This document shows positions 16,184-24,367 of a DNA stretch of 64,000 bases, piece after piece. A program made the position numbers and the translations under genes. The DNA is from Leptospirales bacterium (GTDB taxonomy: Bacteria > Spirochaetota > Leptospiria > Leptospirales > Leptospiraceae), in the NCBI GenBank assembly GCA_013297885.1, contig JAAFIR010000006.1:79430-143429 (forward strand). Reading direction: 5' to 3'. Positions within the stretch are counted from its first letter, which is position 1, and the number at the start of each line of letters is the position of its first letter. Below the pieces are notes generated by a model that saw only the letters and a program-made list of their open reading frames with translations, did no database searches and had not been told where the DNA came from.

Positions 16184-18018
16184 AAATACTTGGAATTTCT
16201 GCATATTATCACGATAGTGCAGTCTGTTTACTTGAAAATGATAAAATTCTCTTAGCAGTTCAAGAAGAAAGATTTACGAGAAAAAGACATGACGCTAGTT
16301 TTCCGAATCAATCAATTCAGTATTGCTTAGATTCATCCCAGCTCAAGCTGAATCAACTTGATGCAATCGTTTTTTATGATAAGCCTTTACTGAAGTTCGA
16401 AAGAATTTTAGAAACTTATTTAAGTTTTGTCCCTAAAGGATTTCTTTCATTTGTTCAGTCAATGCCTGTTTGGTTAAAAGAGAAATTATTTTTAAAAGAT
16501 ACAATCAAAAAAGAACTTAGAAAATTCTCTGAGTCAAAGTCTAGTGATTTACCAAAATTATTATTTAGTGAGCACCATGAATCACATGCAGCCTCAGCTT
16601 TTTATCCGAGTTCATTTGAAAACTCTGCAGTGCTTTGTTTAGACGGAGTAGGGGAATGGGCAACTACTAGTGCTTGGTATGGCGAAGGTAGCAGTTTAAA
16701 AGCACTTTGGCAAATTGACTTTCCTCATTCAATTGGTTTACTATATTCTGCATTAACATATTATACTGGTTTTAAAGTTAATTCTGGAGAATATAAAGTG
16801 ATGGGGCTAGCACCCTATGGCGAACCTGTTTATAAAAAACTAATTTATGATCATTTAATAGAAGTTAAAGAAGATGGAACTTTTAAATTAAATCTAGAAT
16901 ATTTTAATTATATAGTTGGCTTAAAAATGACCAACTCAAAATTCAGTAAACTATTTGGTGGTGAGCCGAGAAGAGCTGAATCAAAATTAACACAAAAAGA
17001 AATGGATCTAGCCCGCTCAATTCAAGAAGTTATTGAGGAGATTGTTATTAAATTAGCAAAATCATTAAAAAAAGAAACTGGTTCAAAAAATCTTTGCCTA
17101 GCAGGTGGAGTTGCTCTAAACTGTGTTGCAAATGGTAAACTAGTCAAAGAAAAAATCTTTGATAAAGTTTTTATTCAACCTGCAGCTGGTGATGCTGGTG
17201 GAGCATTAGGAGCTGCATACTCTGTTTATCATAATTATTATAAACAACCTAGAAATCTTAAACCAAATGATAAAATGGAAGGTTCTTATTTAGGACCTAA
17301 ATTTTCTAATCAAGATATAAAAACTTTTCTTGAAAAAATAGATGCAAAATATGAATTTTTAGAAGATGAAGAATTGTTTAAAAAAATTGCTAAGCTCCTT
17401 TCAGAAGAAAATATTTTTGGATTGTTTCAAGGTAGAATGGAATTTGGTCCTCGTTCACTTGGTGCAAGATCAATTATTGGCGATGCTAGAAGTAAAACAA
17501 TGCAATCAGTAATGAATTTGAAAATTAAATTTAGAGAATCATTCAGACCTTTTGCTCCAGCAATACTTTTTGAAAAAGTGAATGATTATTTTGAACTAAA
17601 CGAAGAAAGTCCATACATGCTTTTAGTTTCAGAAGTAAATGATAAACATAAAATTAAAAATAATGAAGAAGAAAAAAATCTTTTTGGAATTGAAAAATTA
17701 AATCAACTTAGATCAACTATTCCTTCAGTTACTCATGTTGATTATTCTGCAAGAATTCAAACAGTTCACAAAGAAACAAATCCATTTTTTCATAAAATTA
17801 TTTCAGAATTTGATAAGCTAACAGGCTGCCCGGTAGTTGTCAATACTTCTTTTAATGTAAGAGGTGAACCAATTGTTTGTAATCCTGAAGATGCATATCG
17901 ATGTTTTATGAGAACCAACATTGACTATTTAGTACTGGAAAATTTTATACTTTCAAAAAAAGATCAAAAGCCAATACCAGAAGATGAATCATGGAAAAAC
18001 GAATTTGAATTGGATTAA
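16180..18018 (+). CDS. Carbamoyltransferase of the NodU/CmcH family
   Basis: A 612-residue enzyme that transfers a carbamoyl group from carbamoyl phosphate through an adenylate intermediate to a hydroxyl, here probably of a sugar. The N-terminal Kae1-like ASKHA domain begins MKILGISAYYHDSAVCLL and contains EERFTRKRHDASFP and the metal-ligand histidines in EHHESHAASAFYPS. LAGGVALNCVANGKL follows. The C-terminal YrdC-like part has GRMEFGPRSLGARSI and RESFRPFAPAIL. Length is normal for the family. It is co-transcribed with SxtJ-like and DUF5989 genes, a trio often found together in polysaccharide clusters. Confidence 0.93.
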   Translation: MKILGISAYYHDSAVCLLENDKILLAVQEERFTRKRHDASFPNQSIQYCLDSSQLKLNQLDAIVFYDKPLLKFERILETYLSFVPKGFLSFVQSMPVWLKEKLFLKDTIKKELRKFSESKSSDLPKLLFSEHHESHAASAFYPSSFENSAVLCLDGVGEWATTSAWYGEGSSLKALWQIDFPHSIGLLYSALTYYTGFKVNSGEYKVMGLAPYGEPVYKKLIYDHLIEVKEDGTFKLNLEYFNYIVGLKMTNSKFSKLFGGEPRRAESKLTQKEMDLARSIQEVIEEIVIKLAKSLKKETGSKNLCLAGGVALNCVANGKLVKEKIFDKVFIQPAAGDAGGALGAAYSVYHNYYKQPRNLKPNDKMEGSYLGPKFSNQDIKTFLEKIDAKYEFLEDEELFKKIAKLLSEENIFGLFQGRMEFGPRSLGARSIIGDARSKTMQSVMNLKIKFRESFRPFAPAILFEKVNDYFELNEESPYMLLVSEVNDKHKIKNNEEEKNLFGIEKLNQLRSTIPSVTHVDYSARIQTVHKETNPFFHKIISEFDKLTGCPVVVNTSFNVRGEPIVCNPEDAYRCFMRTNIDYLVLENFILSKKDQKPIPEDESWKNEFELD

Positions 18019-18023
18019 AATAA

Positions 18024-18425
18024 ATGATTAAGCAAAACGAAAACCCTACTAAAGATTATAAAAATTTTGGAATGATCGTTGGAGCAATTTTAGTTTTAGT
18101 TTTTGGTATAACTATTCCATTTATTAAAACTGGCACAATTAATTATTATTTTATTGGTCCTGGAGTAATATTATTTTTTTTATCATTCACCTTACCAATT
18201 TTACTTAAATACCCATATAAGATTTGGATGAAAATCGGTGAAGTCTTAGGTTGGATTAATACAAGAATTTTATTAGGAGTAGTTTTTTTTATAGTATTAT
18301 TTCCAATTGGAGTTCTGTTGCTTTTGTTTGGTAAAAAACCAATTAAAAATAATAAAAATAAAGTAGATAGCTTTAAACAAAAATCAGTCGAAAGAAACTG
18401 GAATCACTATGAAAAACCATTTTAG
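18024..18425 (+). CDS. SxtJ-like small membrane protein
   Basis: A 133-residue protein with about four hydrophobic segments. It ends in a basic tail with ERNWNHYEKPF, resembling the W/Y-rich end of SxtJ-family proteins. The segment YPYKIWMKIGEVLGWINTRI before the third hydrophobic stretch is the most family-like part. SxtJ genes stand next to NodU/CmcH carbamoyltransferases in many bacteria, including saxitoxin clusters, where the function is unknown. It starts 5 nt after the carbamoyltransferase stop. Probably an inner-membrane partner of the carbamoylation system; the role is an inference from context. Confidence 0.75.
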   Translation: MIKQNENPTKDYKNFGMIVGAILVLVFGITIPFIKTGTINYYFIGPGVILFFLSFTLPILLKYPYKIWMKIGEVLGWINTRILLGVVFFIVLFPIGVLLLLFGKKPIKNNKNKVDSFKQKSVERNWNHYEKPF

Positions 18426-18434
18426 GACAAATAT

Positions 18435-18587
18435 ATGTTAGAATTAATTAAAGACTTATGGGAATTTTTAAAAGAAAGAAAAAAATTTTGGTTATTGCCA
18501 ATTATTATTTTACTTTTATTGCTTGGTACTTTACTTGTATTAACGCAAGGAACAGTGATTTCTCCCTTTATATATACATTGTTTTAG
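18435..18587 (+). CDS. DUF5989-type 50-residue membrane protein
   Basis: A very short gene encoding 50 residues: a charged N-terminal helix (ELIKDLWEFLKERKKFW), one membrane segment (LLPIIILLLLLGTLLVLTQG) and a conserved end VISPFIYTLF. This matches the DUF5989 family, which follows carbamoyltransferase and SxtJ genes. It begins 9 nt after the SxtJ-like stop codon and ends 21 nt before the ABC permease. Function unknown; a small membrane subunit of the carbamoylation machinery is plausible. Confidence 0.82.
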   Translation: MLELIKDLWEFLKERKKFWLLPIIILLLLLGTLLVLTQGTVISPFIYTLF

Positions 18588-18608
18588 TGGATTAAAGTTA
18601 AAACTAGA

Positions 18609-19397
18609 ATGAATTTATTTTTAACATACTATTTAAAAAAAAGACTCATTATTAAATTATCAATTCAAGAGCTCACTTCAAAGTTTTCAGGAAGTTTTTT
18701 AGGTGTAACCTGGGCATTTGTGGGACCAATTGTAACGATAACTATTTTATATTTTGTATTTCATTTTGGTTTTAAATCCCAACCAATACAAGATGTCCCA
18801 TTTTTAATTTGGTTAATCTCTGGTATGTTTCCATGGACTTTTTTTTCAGAATCGTTAATGACTGCTACTAGTTCAATTTTGGAAAAGCCTTATTTAGTAA
18901 AAAAAGTTTTGTTTGATATTGAAATTCTTCCTTTAGTAAAAATAGTAAGCAACTTTTATATACATCTTATATTCATTATCTTTATTATTATTTTTAGCAC
19001 TTTTTATAAAGTTGAACTCACAATTCATTTTTTACAAATATTTTATTATACTTTTTGTTGCAGTTTTTTTATTTTAAGTCTTAGTTTAGGTGCTTCTTCT
19101 ATAATAGTATTTGCTCGCGATATTGGTCAAATTATTGGAATCCTACTACAATTTGGATTTTGGGTAACACCAATTTTTTGGCACTACAAAGTAATGTCTC
19201 CAAAAACAATTACTTTTTTAAAATTAAATCCCATGATGTACATCACTGAAGGTTATAGAGAATCAGTTTTTCTTAAGATTTGGTTTTGGGAAAAACCTTA
19301 TGATACTCTATATTTTTGGATAATTTCATTAACTTTATTTTTCCTTGGACAATATGCATTTAAAAAATTGCGACCTAGTTTTTCGGATATTTTATAA
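18609..19397 (+). CDS. wzm: ABC-2 type polysaccharide export permease
   Basis: A 262-residue membrane permease with about six hydrophobic segments, the Wzm-type half of an O-antigen/capsule ABC exporter. Typical features are the cytoplasmic N-terminal segment with SGSFLGVTWAFVGPI, PFLIWLISGMFPWTFFSE, FARDIGQIIGI, FWVTPIFWH and LNPMMYITEGYRE. It moves undecaprenyl-linked glycan across the inner membrane with the ATPase encoded at 20649-21932. Normally the ATPase gene follows directly; here a methyltransferase gene intervenes, and a short relic of an ATPase start overlaps this stop codon. Confidence 0.92.
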   Translation: MNLFLTYYLKKRLIIKLSIQELTSKFSGSFLGVTWAFVGPIVTITILYFVFHFGFKSQPIQDVPFLIWLISGMFPWTFFSESLMTATSSILEKPYLVKKVLFDIEILPLVKIVSNFYIHLIFIIFIIIFSTFYKVELTIHFLQIFYYTFCCSFFILSLSLGASSIIVFARDIGQIIGILLQFGFWVTPIFWHYKVMSPKTITFLKLNPMMYITEGYRESVFLKIWFWEKPYDTLYFWIISLTLFFLGQYAFKKLRPSFSDIL

Positions 19398-19459
19398 TGA
19401 ATGATGTAGTTATTAGAATAGAGAACTTTCTAGAAATAATTATTATCGGGAGAATATAA
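19397..19459 (+). pseudogene. Relic of a wzt 5' end between wzm and the methyltransferase
   Basis: A 20-residue frame (MNDVVIRIENFLEIIIIGRI) starts on the last base of the wzm stop and ends on the first base of the next ATG. Its first 18 bases match the start of the intact wzt at 20649 at 17 positions (both encode MN-[DE]-VVI), and MNDVVIRIEN is a normal ABC-ATPase beginning. The rest has lost similarity. This suggests the methyltransferase gene was inserted at an ancestral wzm-wzt junction, leaving the old start codon behind. The GGGAG inside it serves as ribosome-binding site of the methyltransferase. Confidence 0.6.
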
Positions 19460-20652
19460 TGAATGATATAAATTCTTGGTTTGAAACTTTAAGATCAAAA
19501 TGGAGTGAAGTTCCATTAGGGACAACGAGAATTGATTCAAATGATTTACTGAAAATTAATGATGAAGAAATGTTACAAAACTGGACAAATTCTTTAAATG
19601 ATGATACTACATACTTAAAATACTCTCATAGAGGATGGTATTATGATTTATACTTCGATATTTTTAAAGATAAAAAAATTATTGATCTTGGTAGTGGTTT
19701 GGGTTTTGATAGTATAACCTTTTCTAAAGTAGCTAAATCCATAACCTGTATTGATTTAGTTAAGAGTAATTTAGAATTTATTAAAAAGTTAGCAAAACTA
19801 AAAAATATAAATAATTTAGATTTTTTTTATATGGAATCAATTGAGGACTTATCAAAGTTAGATAATGATTTTGATGTAATTTTTGCTTGTGGTTCACTTT
19901 TGCATATACCTTTTGAGTATGCTAAAATACAATTACTCGAGTTATTAAAGCACACCAAATCAACAAGTAGACTAGTAATGCTAACTTATCCAAAAGAAAG
20001 ATGGGAAAAAGATGGGTCTCCAAGTTTTTTTGAATGGGGTAAAATGACAGACGGAGAAAAAACTCCTTATGCAGAGTATTATAATCAAGAGAAAATCTTA
20101 AAACTTATTCATCCTTATCAATCTGAAACAATATTAAACTTTAATTTTTACTTTAATTCATTCAATTGGTTCGATATAAAGGTTCTTAAAGAATCGAAAG
20201 TAAAAAGTTATTATAATAAAATTGAAATTTTTGATTCAAACAAAGAGAATCTATTAAATTTCTTTTTTTCATGTAACAAAATTGTTACCTATATAAATGA
20301 GCAAAATGTTAATTTTATTAAAAAAGATAATATATATACTTTTGAATGTTCCTCTACAACTGACCATCTTACAAGCAACTATTTTGATCTTCCAAAAAAC
20401 CAATCAAATAAAATCATAGAATTATATATTGATTCAAACAAAAAATTTGACAGTAATTTCCTAACCTTAGACCTTCAATATGATGATTATGTATCTTTTG
20501 GAAGAATAAAAATTGAATTGGGAAAAGTGATTACAGCTGAAATTCCAAAAGCCGCAAAGTCAGTTAGAATAGTCATCTATTCAGATTTAGTAGAAAAAGT
20601 TCAAATCCCAGAAATTATTTTAATAAATTTAATAGAGCATAATGAAAAATGA
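19459..20652 (+). CDS. SAM-dependent methyltransferase, possible chain terminator
   Basis: A 397-residue protein. Residues about 65-190 are a class I methyltransferase domain with SAM motif IIDLGSGLGFDS, then ITCIDLVKSNLEF and VIFACGSLLHIP. The last third (about 270-397) is unlike the catalytic domain and is predicted beta-rich (ELYIDSNKKFDSNFLTLDL, ITAEIPKAAKSVRIVIYSDL). It lies between wzm and wzt and overlaps wzt by 4 nt. In several ABC-dependent O-antigen systems a terminal methyl or methyl-phosphate cap stops growth and is recognised by the Wzt C-terminal domain, so a capping role is a reasonable inference. No kinase domain is present. Confidence 0.75.
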   Translation: MNDINSWFETLRSKWSEVPLGTTRIDSNDLLKINDEEMLQNWTNSLNDDTTYLKYSHRGWYYDLYFDIFKDKKIIDLGSGLGFDSITFSKVAKSITCIDLVKSNLEFIKKLAKLKNINNLDFFYMESIEDLSKLDNDFDVIFACGSLLHIPFEYAKIQLLELLKHTKSTSRLVMLTYPKERWEKDGSPSFFEWGKMTDGEKTPYAEYYNQEKILKLIHPYQSETILNFNFYFNSFNWFDIKVLKESKVKSYYNKIEIFDSNKENLLNFFFSCNKIVTYINEQNVNFIKKDNIYTFECSSTTDHLTSNYFDLPKNQSNKIIELYIDSNKKFDSNFLTLDLQYDDYVSFGRIKIELGKVITAEIPKAAKSVRIVIYSDLVEKVQIPEIILINLIEHNEK

Positions 20653-21932
20653 ATGAAGTAGTTATTGACATAAAGAATATTAGTAAAGTATATTCTTTAT
20701 ATAAAAAACATATTGATAGATTAAAAGAAGCATTTCATCCTTTTGGAAAAAAATATCATAGTGATTTTTATGCACTAAATGACATAAGCTTTGAACTTAG
20801 AAAAGGTGATACTCTCGGTTTGATTGGAAAAAATGGTTCAGGCAAATCAACCTTATTAAAAATAATTACTGGTGTAGTAAAAGAAAGTAGCGGGAGTTTT
20901 AAAGTAAATGGAACTATTTCTTCTATTTTAGAACTTGGAGTTGGATTTAATCCTGAGTTGAATGGTGAAGAAAATATTTTTTTCAATTCTCTTTTTCAAG
21001 AACAATCAAAAAAAGAATTAAAAAACAAAATGAAAGAAATAATCGACTTTGCTGATATTGGGGAATATATTTCACAACCAATAAAGACCTACAGTAGTGG
21101 CATGTTAGCCAGATTAGCTTTTTCATGTGCAATAAGCATTGATCCTCAAATATTAATTGTAGATGAAGCTCTAGCTGTTGGGGATGCACAGTTTGTTAGA
21201 AAATGTTTTACTAAGTTTGAAGAATTAAGAGAAAAAAAAATCACTATACTTTTTGTTAGCCATAGTCAAGAAGCAGTATTACAATTCTGCAATAGAGGTA
21301 TTCTACTTGAAAAAGGAAAACTAGTTATAGATTCAACCCCTAGCGAAGCTTTTAATTTGTACAATAAATTAATTACAGAAGAAGCTAGAGAGAAAATATC
21401 TCCACCTACTGAAAAAAAAGTTAATATTTCCAGTTCACAAATTATACAAAAAAAAGATGTTATAAATGGATTAGATAAAATTGCAGAACAATTTGGTAAT
21501 TATCACGCTGAAGTAATCGATATAGGATTTTTTGATGAAGAAAAACAAGCAATAAATATATTAAATTCGAGAAAAAAATATTTTTTATTTTATAAAATTA
21601 TTTTTAACGAAGACGTTGAAGATTATTCTATTGGAGTGCATATTAGAAATCTTGCTGGTCTAGTAATATATTATACAACAACTTATATTTTAGGAATAAA
21701 ACTAAATTCAATGAAGAAAAACCAAGTCTTATTTGTTGAAATAGAAGTTGAGCTAAATCTAGCATCTGGTGATTATTTTTTATATACTGGTGTTAATAAT
21801 AAAGATGATAGTTTCTGTTACCACGGAGTCATAAATGCATATAAATTCAGTATTGTAAATGATGAAAAAAATGATTTTGGATTGATTAATCTTAAAGTAA
21901 CTGAAAAGGATTTTAATCTTAAAATTACTTAA
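20649..21932 (+). CDS. wzt: ABC exporter ATPase with C-terminal glycan-recognition domain
   Basis: A 427-residue Wzt-type ATPase. The nucleotide-binding domain (about 1-245) has Walker A GKNGSGKST (about 60-68), the polysaccharide-exporter feature LELGVGFNPELNGEENI, signature YSSGMLARLAFS (about 148-159) and Walker B ILIVDEALAVGD. After a linker, about 285-427 form a beta-sandwich like the Wzt carbohydrate-binding domain (YSIGVHIRNLAGLVIYYTTT, LNLASGDYFLYTGVNN). Such a domain means that a finished, end-modified glycan is recognised before export. It powers the permease at 18609-19397. The FkbM gene begins one base after the stop. Confidence 0.94.
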   Translation: MNEVVIDIKNISKVYSLYKKHIDRLKEAFHPFGKKYHSDFYALNDISFELRKGDTLGLIGKNGSGKSTLLKIITGVVKESSGSFKVNGTISSILELGVGFNPELNGEENIFFNSLFQEQSKKELKNKMKEIIDFADIGEYISQPIKTYSSGMLARLAFSCAISIDPQILIVDEALAVGDAQFVRKCFTKFEELREKKITILFVSHSQEAVLQFCNRGILLEKGKLVIDSTPSEAFNLYNKLITEEAREKISPPTEKKVNISSSQIIQKKDVINGLDKIAEQFGNYHAEVIDIGFFDEEKQAINILNSRKKYFLFYKIIFNEDVEDYSIGVHIRNLAGLVIYYTTTYILGIKLNSMKKNQVLFVEIEVELNLASGDYFLYTGVNNKDDSFCYHGVINAYKFSIVNDEKNDFGLINLKVTEKDFNLKIT

Positions 21933-21933
21933 A

Positions 21934-22941
21934 ATGGAAAAAATTAATTCTAATCCAAGGTTACTAAAATATCTAATAAGTAAAAATGTTTTTCAAAAAA
22001 ATCCTTTTGTAGTTGTTGATATTGGTGCTAGTGGCGGCATTGACTCAATCTGGAATTTATTTAAAAATCAAATAAGATTTATTTGTTTTGAGCCAGATGA
22101 AGTTGAATGCAATAAGCTAAATCAACTTAAAAATGCGGATCGATTATTCTATCCATACGCTCTATCAAACAAAGTCCAATCTAAAGATTTTTTTTTAGGT
22201 GATTTTGTTGGTGGTTCATTTTATAAAAATTCCAATCTTTTTAAAAAACTAACAGCTTCATCTCAAGAAAGTTGGAATGAATCTCAAGATAAAGGTTCAG
22301 GGAGTATACAAAAAAATCAAAAATCAATAAAAATACAAACTATTTCTTTTGATGAGTTTATTAAAGCTAATTCAATTGAAGCCATCGATTTTATTAAAAT
22401 AGATACTGACGGCGAGGATTTTGAGATATTAAGTGGCATGAAAAATTTTTTACAAACTGATGAATTGATTGGTATTACTACTGAAATGTTTTTTAATGAA
22501 ATTGCTGAGGGAAGTAATAATTTTTATTTTAATCACGGTAACTTTTTAAAAGAACGAGGTTATGATATATATGATCTAGATATTTATAAATATTCGAGAA
22601 AACATTTACCTTCTAAATTTTTATATTCCATTCCAGCACAAACTACTAAAGGTCAAATAATGTGGGGACAAGGGCTTTTTTTTAAATCTATCGAAAATTT
22701 AAAAAATAATAACCTTAAAGTAAGTAAGCTACTTAAGCAAGCCTGTTTATTTGAAATACATAACCTTGAAGATTGTGCTGCTGAGCTACTGATAACTTAT
22801 AAAGAAATTATTGAAAAAGAATTAGATTCCAGAATTCTATTAAATTTATTAGTACCAGAAGAATATACTTCAAAATATAATTTTGAAGAGTATATTGATT
22901 TTTATAAAAAAAACACAAAAGAATTTTTTCCCAAATATTAA
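21934..22941 (+). CDS. FkbM-family methyltransferase
   Basis: A 335-residue protein with an FkbM-type domain: VVDIGASGGIDSIW (SAM motif, about 28-41), ICFEPDEVECNKL and the FkbM signature IDFIKIDTDGEDFEILSGM (about 149-167). FkbM enzymes O-methylate sugars or polyketides. The remaining 130 residues are helical and unassigned, and share the LKQACLFEIH-L-AAELL pattern with the FkbM protein encoded at 38497-39771, so these two are paralogues with a common C-terminal module. Overlaps the next gene by one base. Confidence 0.87.
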   Translation: MEKINSNPRLLKYLISKNVFQKNPFVVVDIGASGGIDSIWNLFKNQIRFICFEPDEVECNKLNQLKNADRLFYPYALSNKVQSKDFFLGDFVGGSFYKNSNLFKKLTASSQESWNESQDKGSGSIQKNQKSIKIQTISFDEFIKANSIEAIDFIKIDTDGEDFEILSGMKNFLQTDELIGITTEMFFNEIAEGSNNFYFNHGNFLKERGYDIYDLDIYKYSRKHLPSKFLYSIPAQTTKGQIMWGQGLFFKSIENLKNNNLKVSKLLKQACLFEIHNLEDCAAELLITYKEIIEKELDSRILLNLLVPEEYTSKYNFEEYIDFYKKNTKEFFPKY

Positions 22942-23837
22942 TGATTGTAGATACAAGTATTTGTCTAGTCGTAAAGAACGGATTACCTTACTTAAAAGAG
23001 GCATTAGAATCTGTAGCAAGTCAATCTTATAAAAATTTTAAATTATTAGTACAAGATGGGGTATCAACTGATGGAACTTTAGATGTTCTAAATGAATTTA
23101 AAAATAAAGTAGATTTTGAAGTGGATATCATTTCAGAACCTGATTTTGGAATTGCTGATGCTTATAATAAAATAAGAAAAAGAGTAGATACAGATTATTT
23201 TGCATATATCGACTCAGACAATAAATTATTACCAAATCATCTTGAACACTGTGTTAATTATCTTAAAAAAAATAAAGATACTGCAATTGTAGCTTCATCA
23301 CAATTTATTTTAAATCAAACTGAAGGAAAAATCTTTAGGTACTCTTTGAAAAATTTTGATCTTTTAGGTAGTTTAACTATGGAAAATGTTATACCTGCAG
23401 GTTCATTGGTTTGGAATAAGCAGAATATGAAAGGAGAAATTTTTTTTAATGAAGATCCAAAACTTGGGCATGTTCCTGACTACGAATTAAAATTAAGATG
23501 GCATAGTAAAAAATTAAAAATAGATATTTTAAATGAATTTACTTACATGACCAGACTATCTGAAGCTTCAGGCTCTAGTAACTATGATAGATATTTTGAA
23601 TTTACCCAAGGAATGCTAAATGGTCTTGAATTATTTTTACAAACTGAACCTAATGAAGAAAAAAAAGCATATTTTAGAAAGTTGGGTGGATGTGGTATAA
23701 ATATGTGGGCTGCAGAACAAATTTATTTTAATGCAAAAGACAATCCACAAGCTATGGGTTTTATTGAAAGAGCAAAATTATTCATTCCTGATTCACCTAG
23801 ATTAAAAAAACTCAAAGATATTATGGATAAAAAATGA
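22941..23837 (+). CDS. Family 2 glycosyltransferase
   Basis: A 298-residue GT-A fold enzyme. The N-terminus has TSICLVVKNGLPYLKEALES, VASQSYKNFKLLVQDGVSTDGT and the metal-binding DxD-like YIDSDN (about 91-96). Acceptor-side residues in the middle include GHVPDYELKLRWHSK. No membrane segment is present, so it is a cytoplasmic inner-leaflet enzyme. Sugar specificity cannot be read from sequence. It overlaps the preceding gene by one base and the NUDIX gene by 4. Confidence 0.88.
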   Translation: MIVDTSICLVVKNGLPYLKEALESVASQSYKNFKLLVQDGVSTDGTLDVLNEFKNKVDFEVDIISEPDFGIADAYNKIRKRVDTDYFAYIDSDNKLLPNHLEHCVNYLKKNKDTAIVASSQFILNQTEGKIFRYSLKNFDLLGSLTMENVIPAGSLVWNKQNMKGEIFFNEDPKLGHVPDYELKLRWHSKKLKIDILNEFTYMTRLSEASGSSNYDRYFEFTQGMLNGLELFLQTEPNEEKKAYFRKLGGCGINMWAAEQIYFNAKDNPQAMGFIERAKLFIPDSPRLKKLKDIMDKK

Positions 23838-24367
23838 TAAAAATTAATTCAAAGACAATAGATTATAATTCTAAATGGCTTAAAGTTATAAAGAAAAATA
23901 TTGAAATGTATTCTAATAGTGGTGATTATTATTCTGTAGAATTATTTGATTATATTACCTGTATTACTTTTACCGAAGACAAAAAATTTGTTTTAGTTAA
24001 ACAATATCGACATGCGATTGAATCGATGAGTTTAGAATTTCCTTCTGGGCTTTTAGATACAAAAGAAACACCAGAAGAGTGTGCAATAAAAGAAGTCTGG
24101 GAAGAAACAGGTCTCAAAGTAAAAAAAATAATTTCTCTTGGAACTTATTTTGCAGATGTTGGAAGGCTTACAAATAAAATTCATTATTTTTTTTGTATCA
24201 CTAATTCTAGTACTGAAGCAAAATCTCAAGAAGAAGAAATTAGTTTAGAAATTATTAATCCAGATGAGTTAAATGGAAAAATTAATTCTGGAGAATTTTC
24301 TTTCTCCATGCATATTGGTGCTATGACACTACTAAATAATAAAATTAAAGATTGGAAGGATTTATGA
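23834..24367 (+). CDS. NUDIX hydrolase
   Basis: A 177-residue NUDIX protein. The box begins at GLLDTKETPEEC and continues KEVWEETGL, matching G-x5-E-x7-R-E-U-x-E-E-x-G-U except that Lys replaces Arg. The fold around it (FVLVKQYRHAIESMSLEFPSG) resembles ADP-sugar and nucleotide-sugar pyrophosphatases. It overlaps a nucleotide-sugar dehydrogenase gene by 4 nt. A second NUDIX gene is likewise adjacent to a dehydrogenase at 50370-52221, so a role in trimming nucleotide sugars or by-products is plausible. Confidence 0.88.
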   Translation: MIKINSKTIDYNSKWLKVIKKNIEMYSNSGDYYSVELFDYITCITFTEDKKFVLVKQYRHAIESMSLEFPSGLLDTKETPEECAIKEVWEETGLKVKKIISLGTYFADVGRLTNKIHYFFCITNSSTEAKSQEEEISLEIINPDELNGKINSGEFSFSMHIGAMTLLNNKIKDWKDL

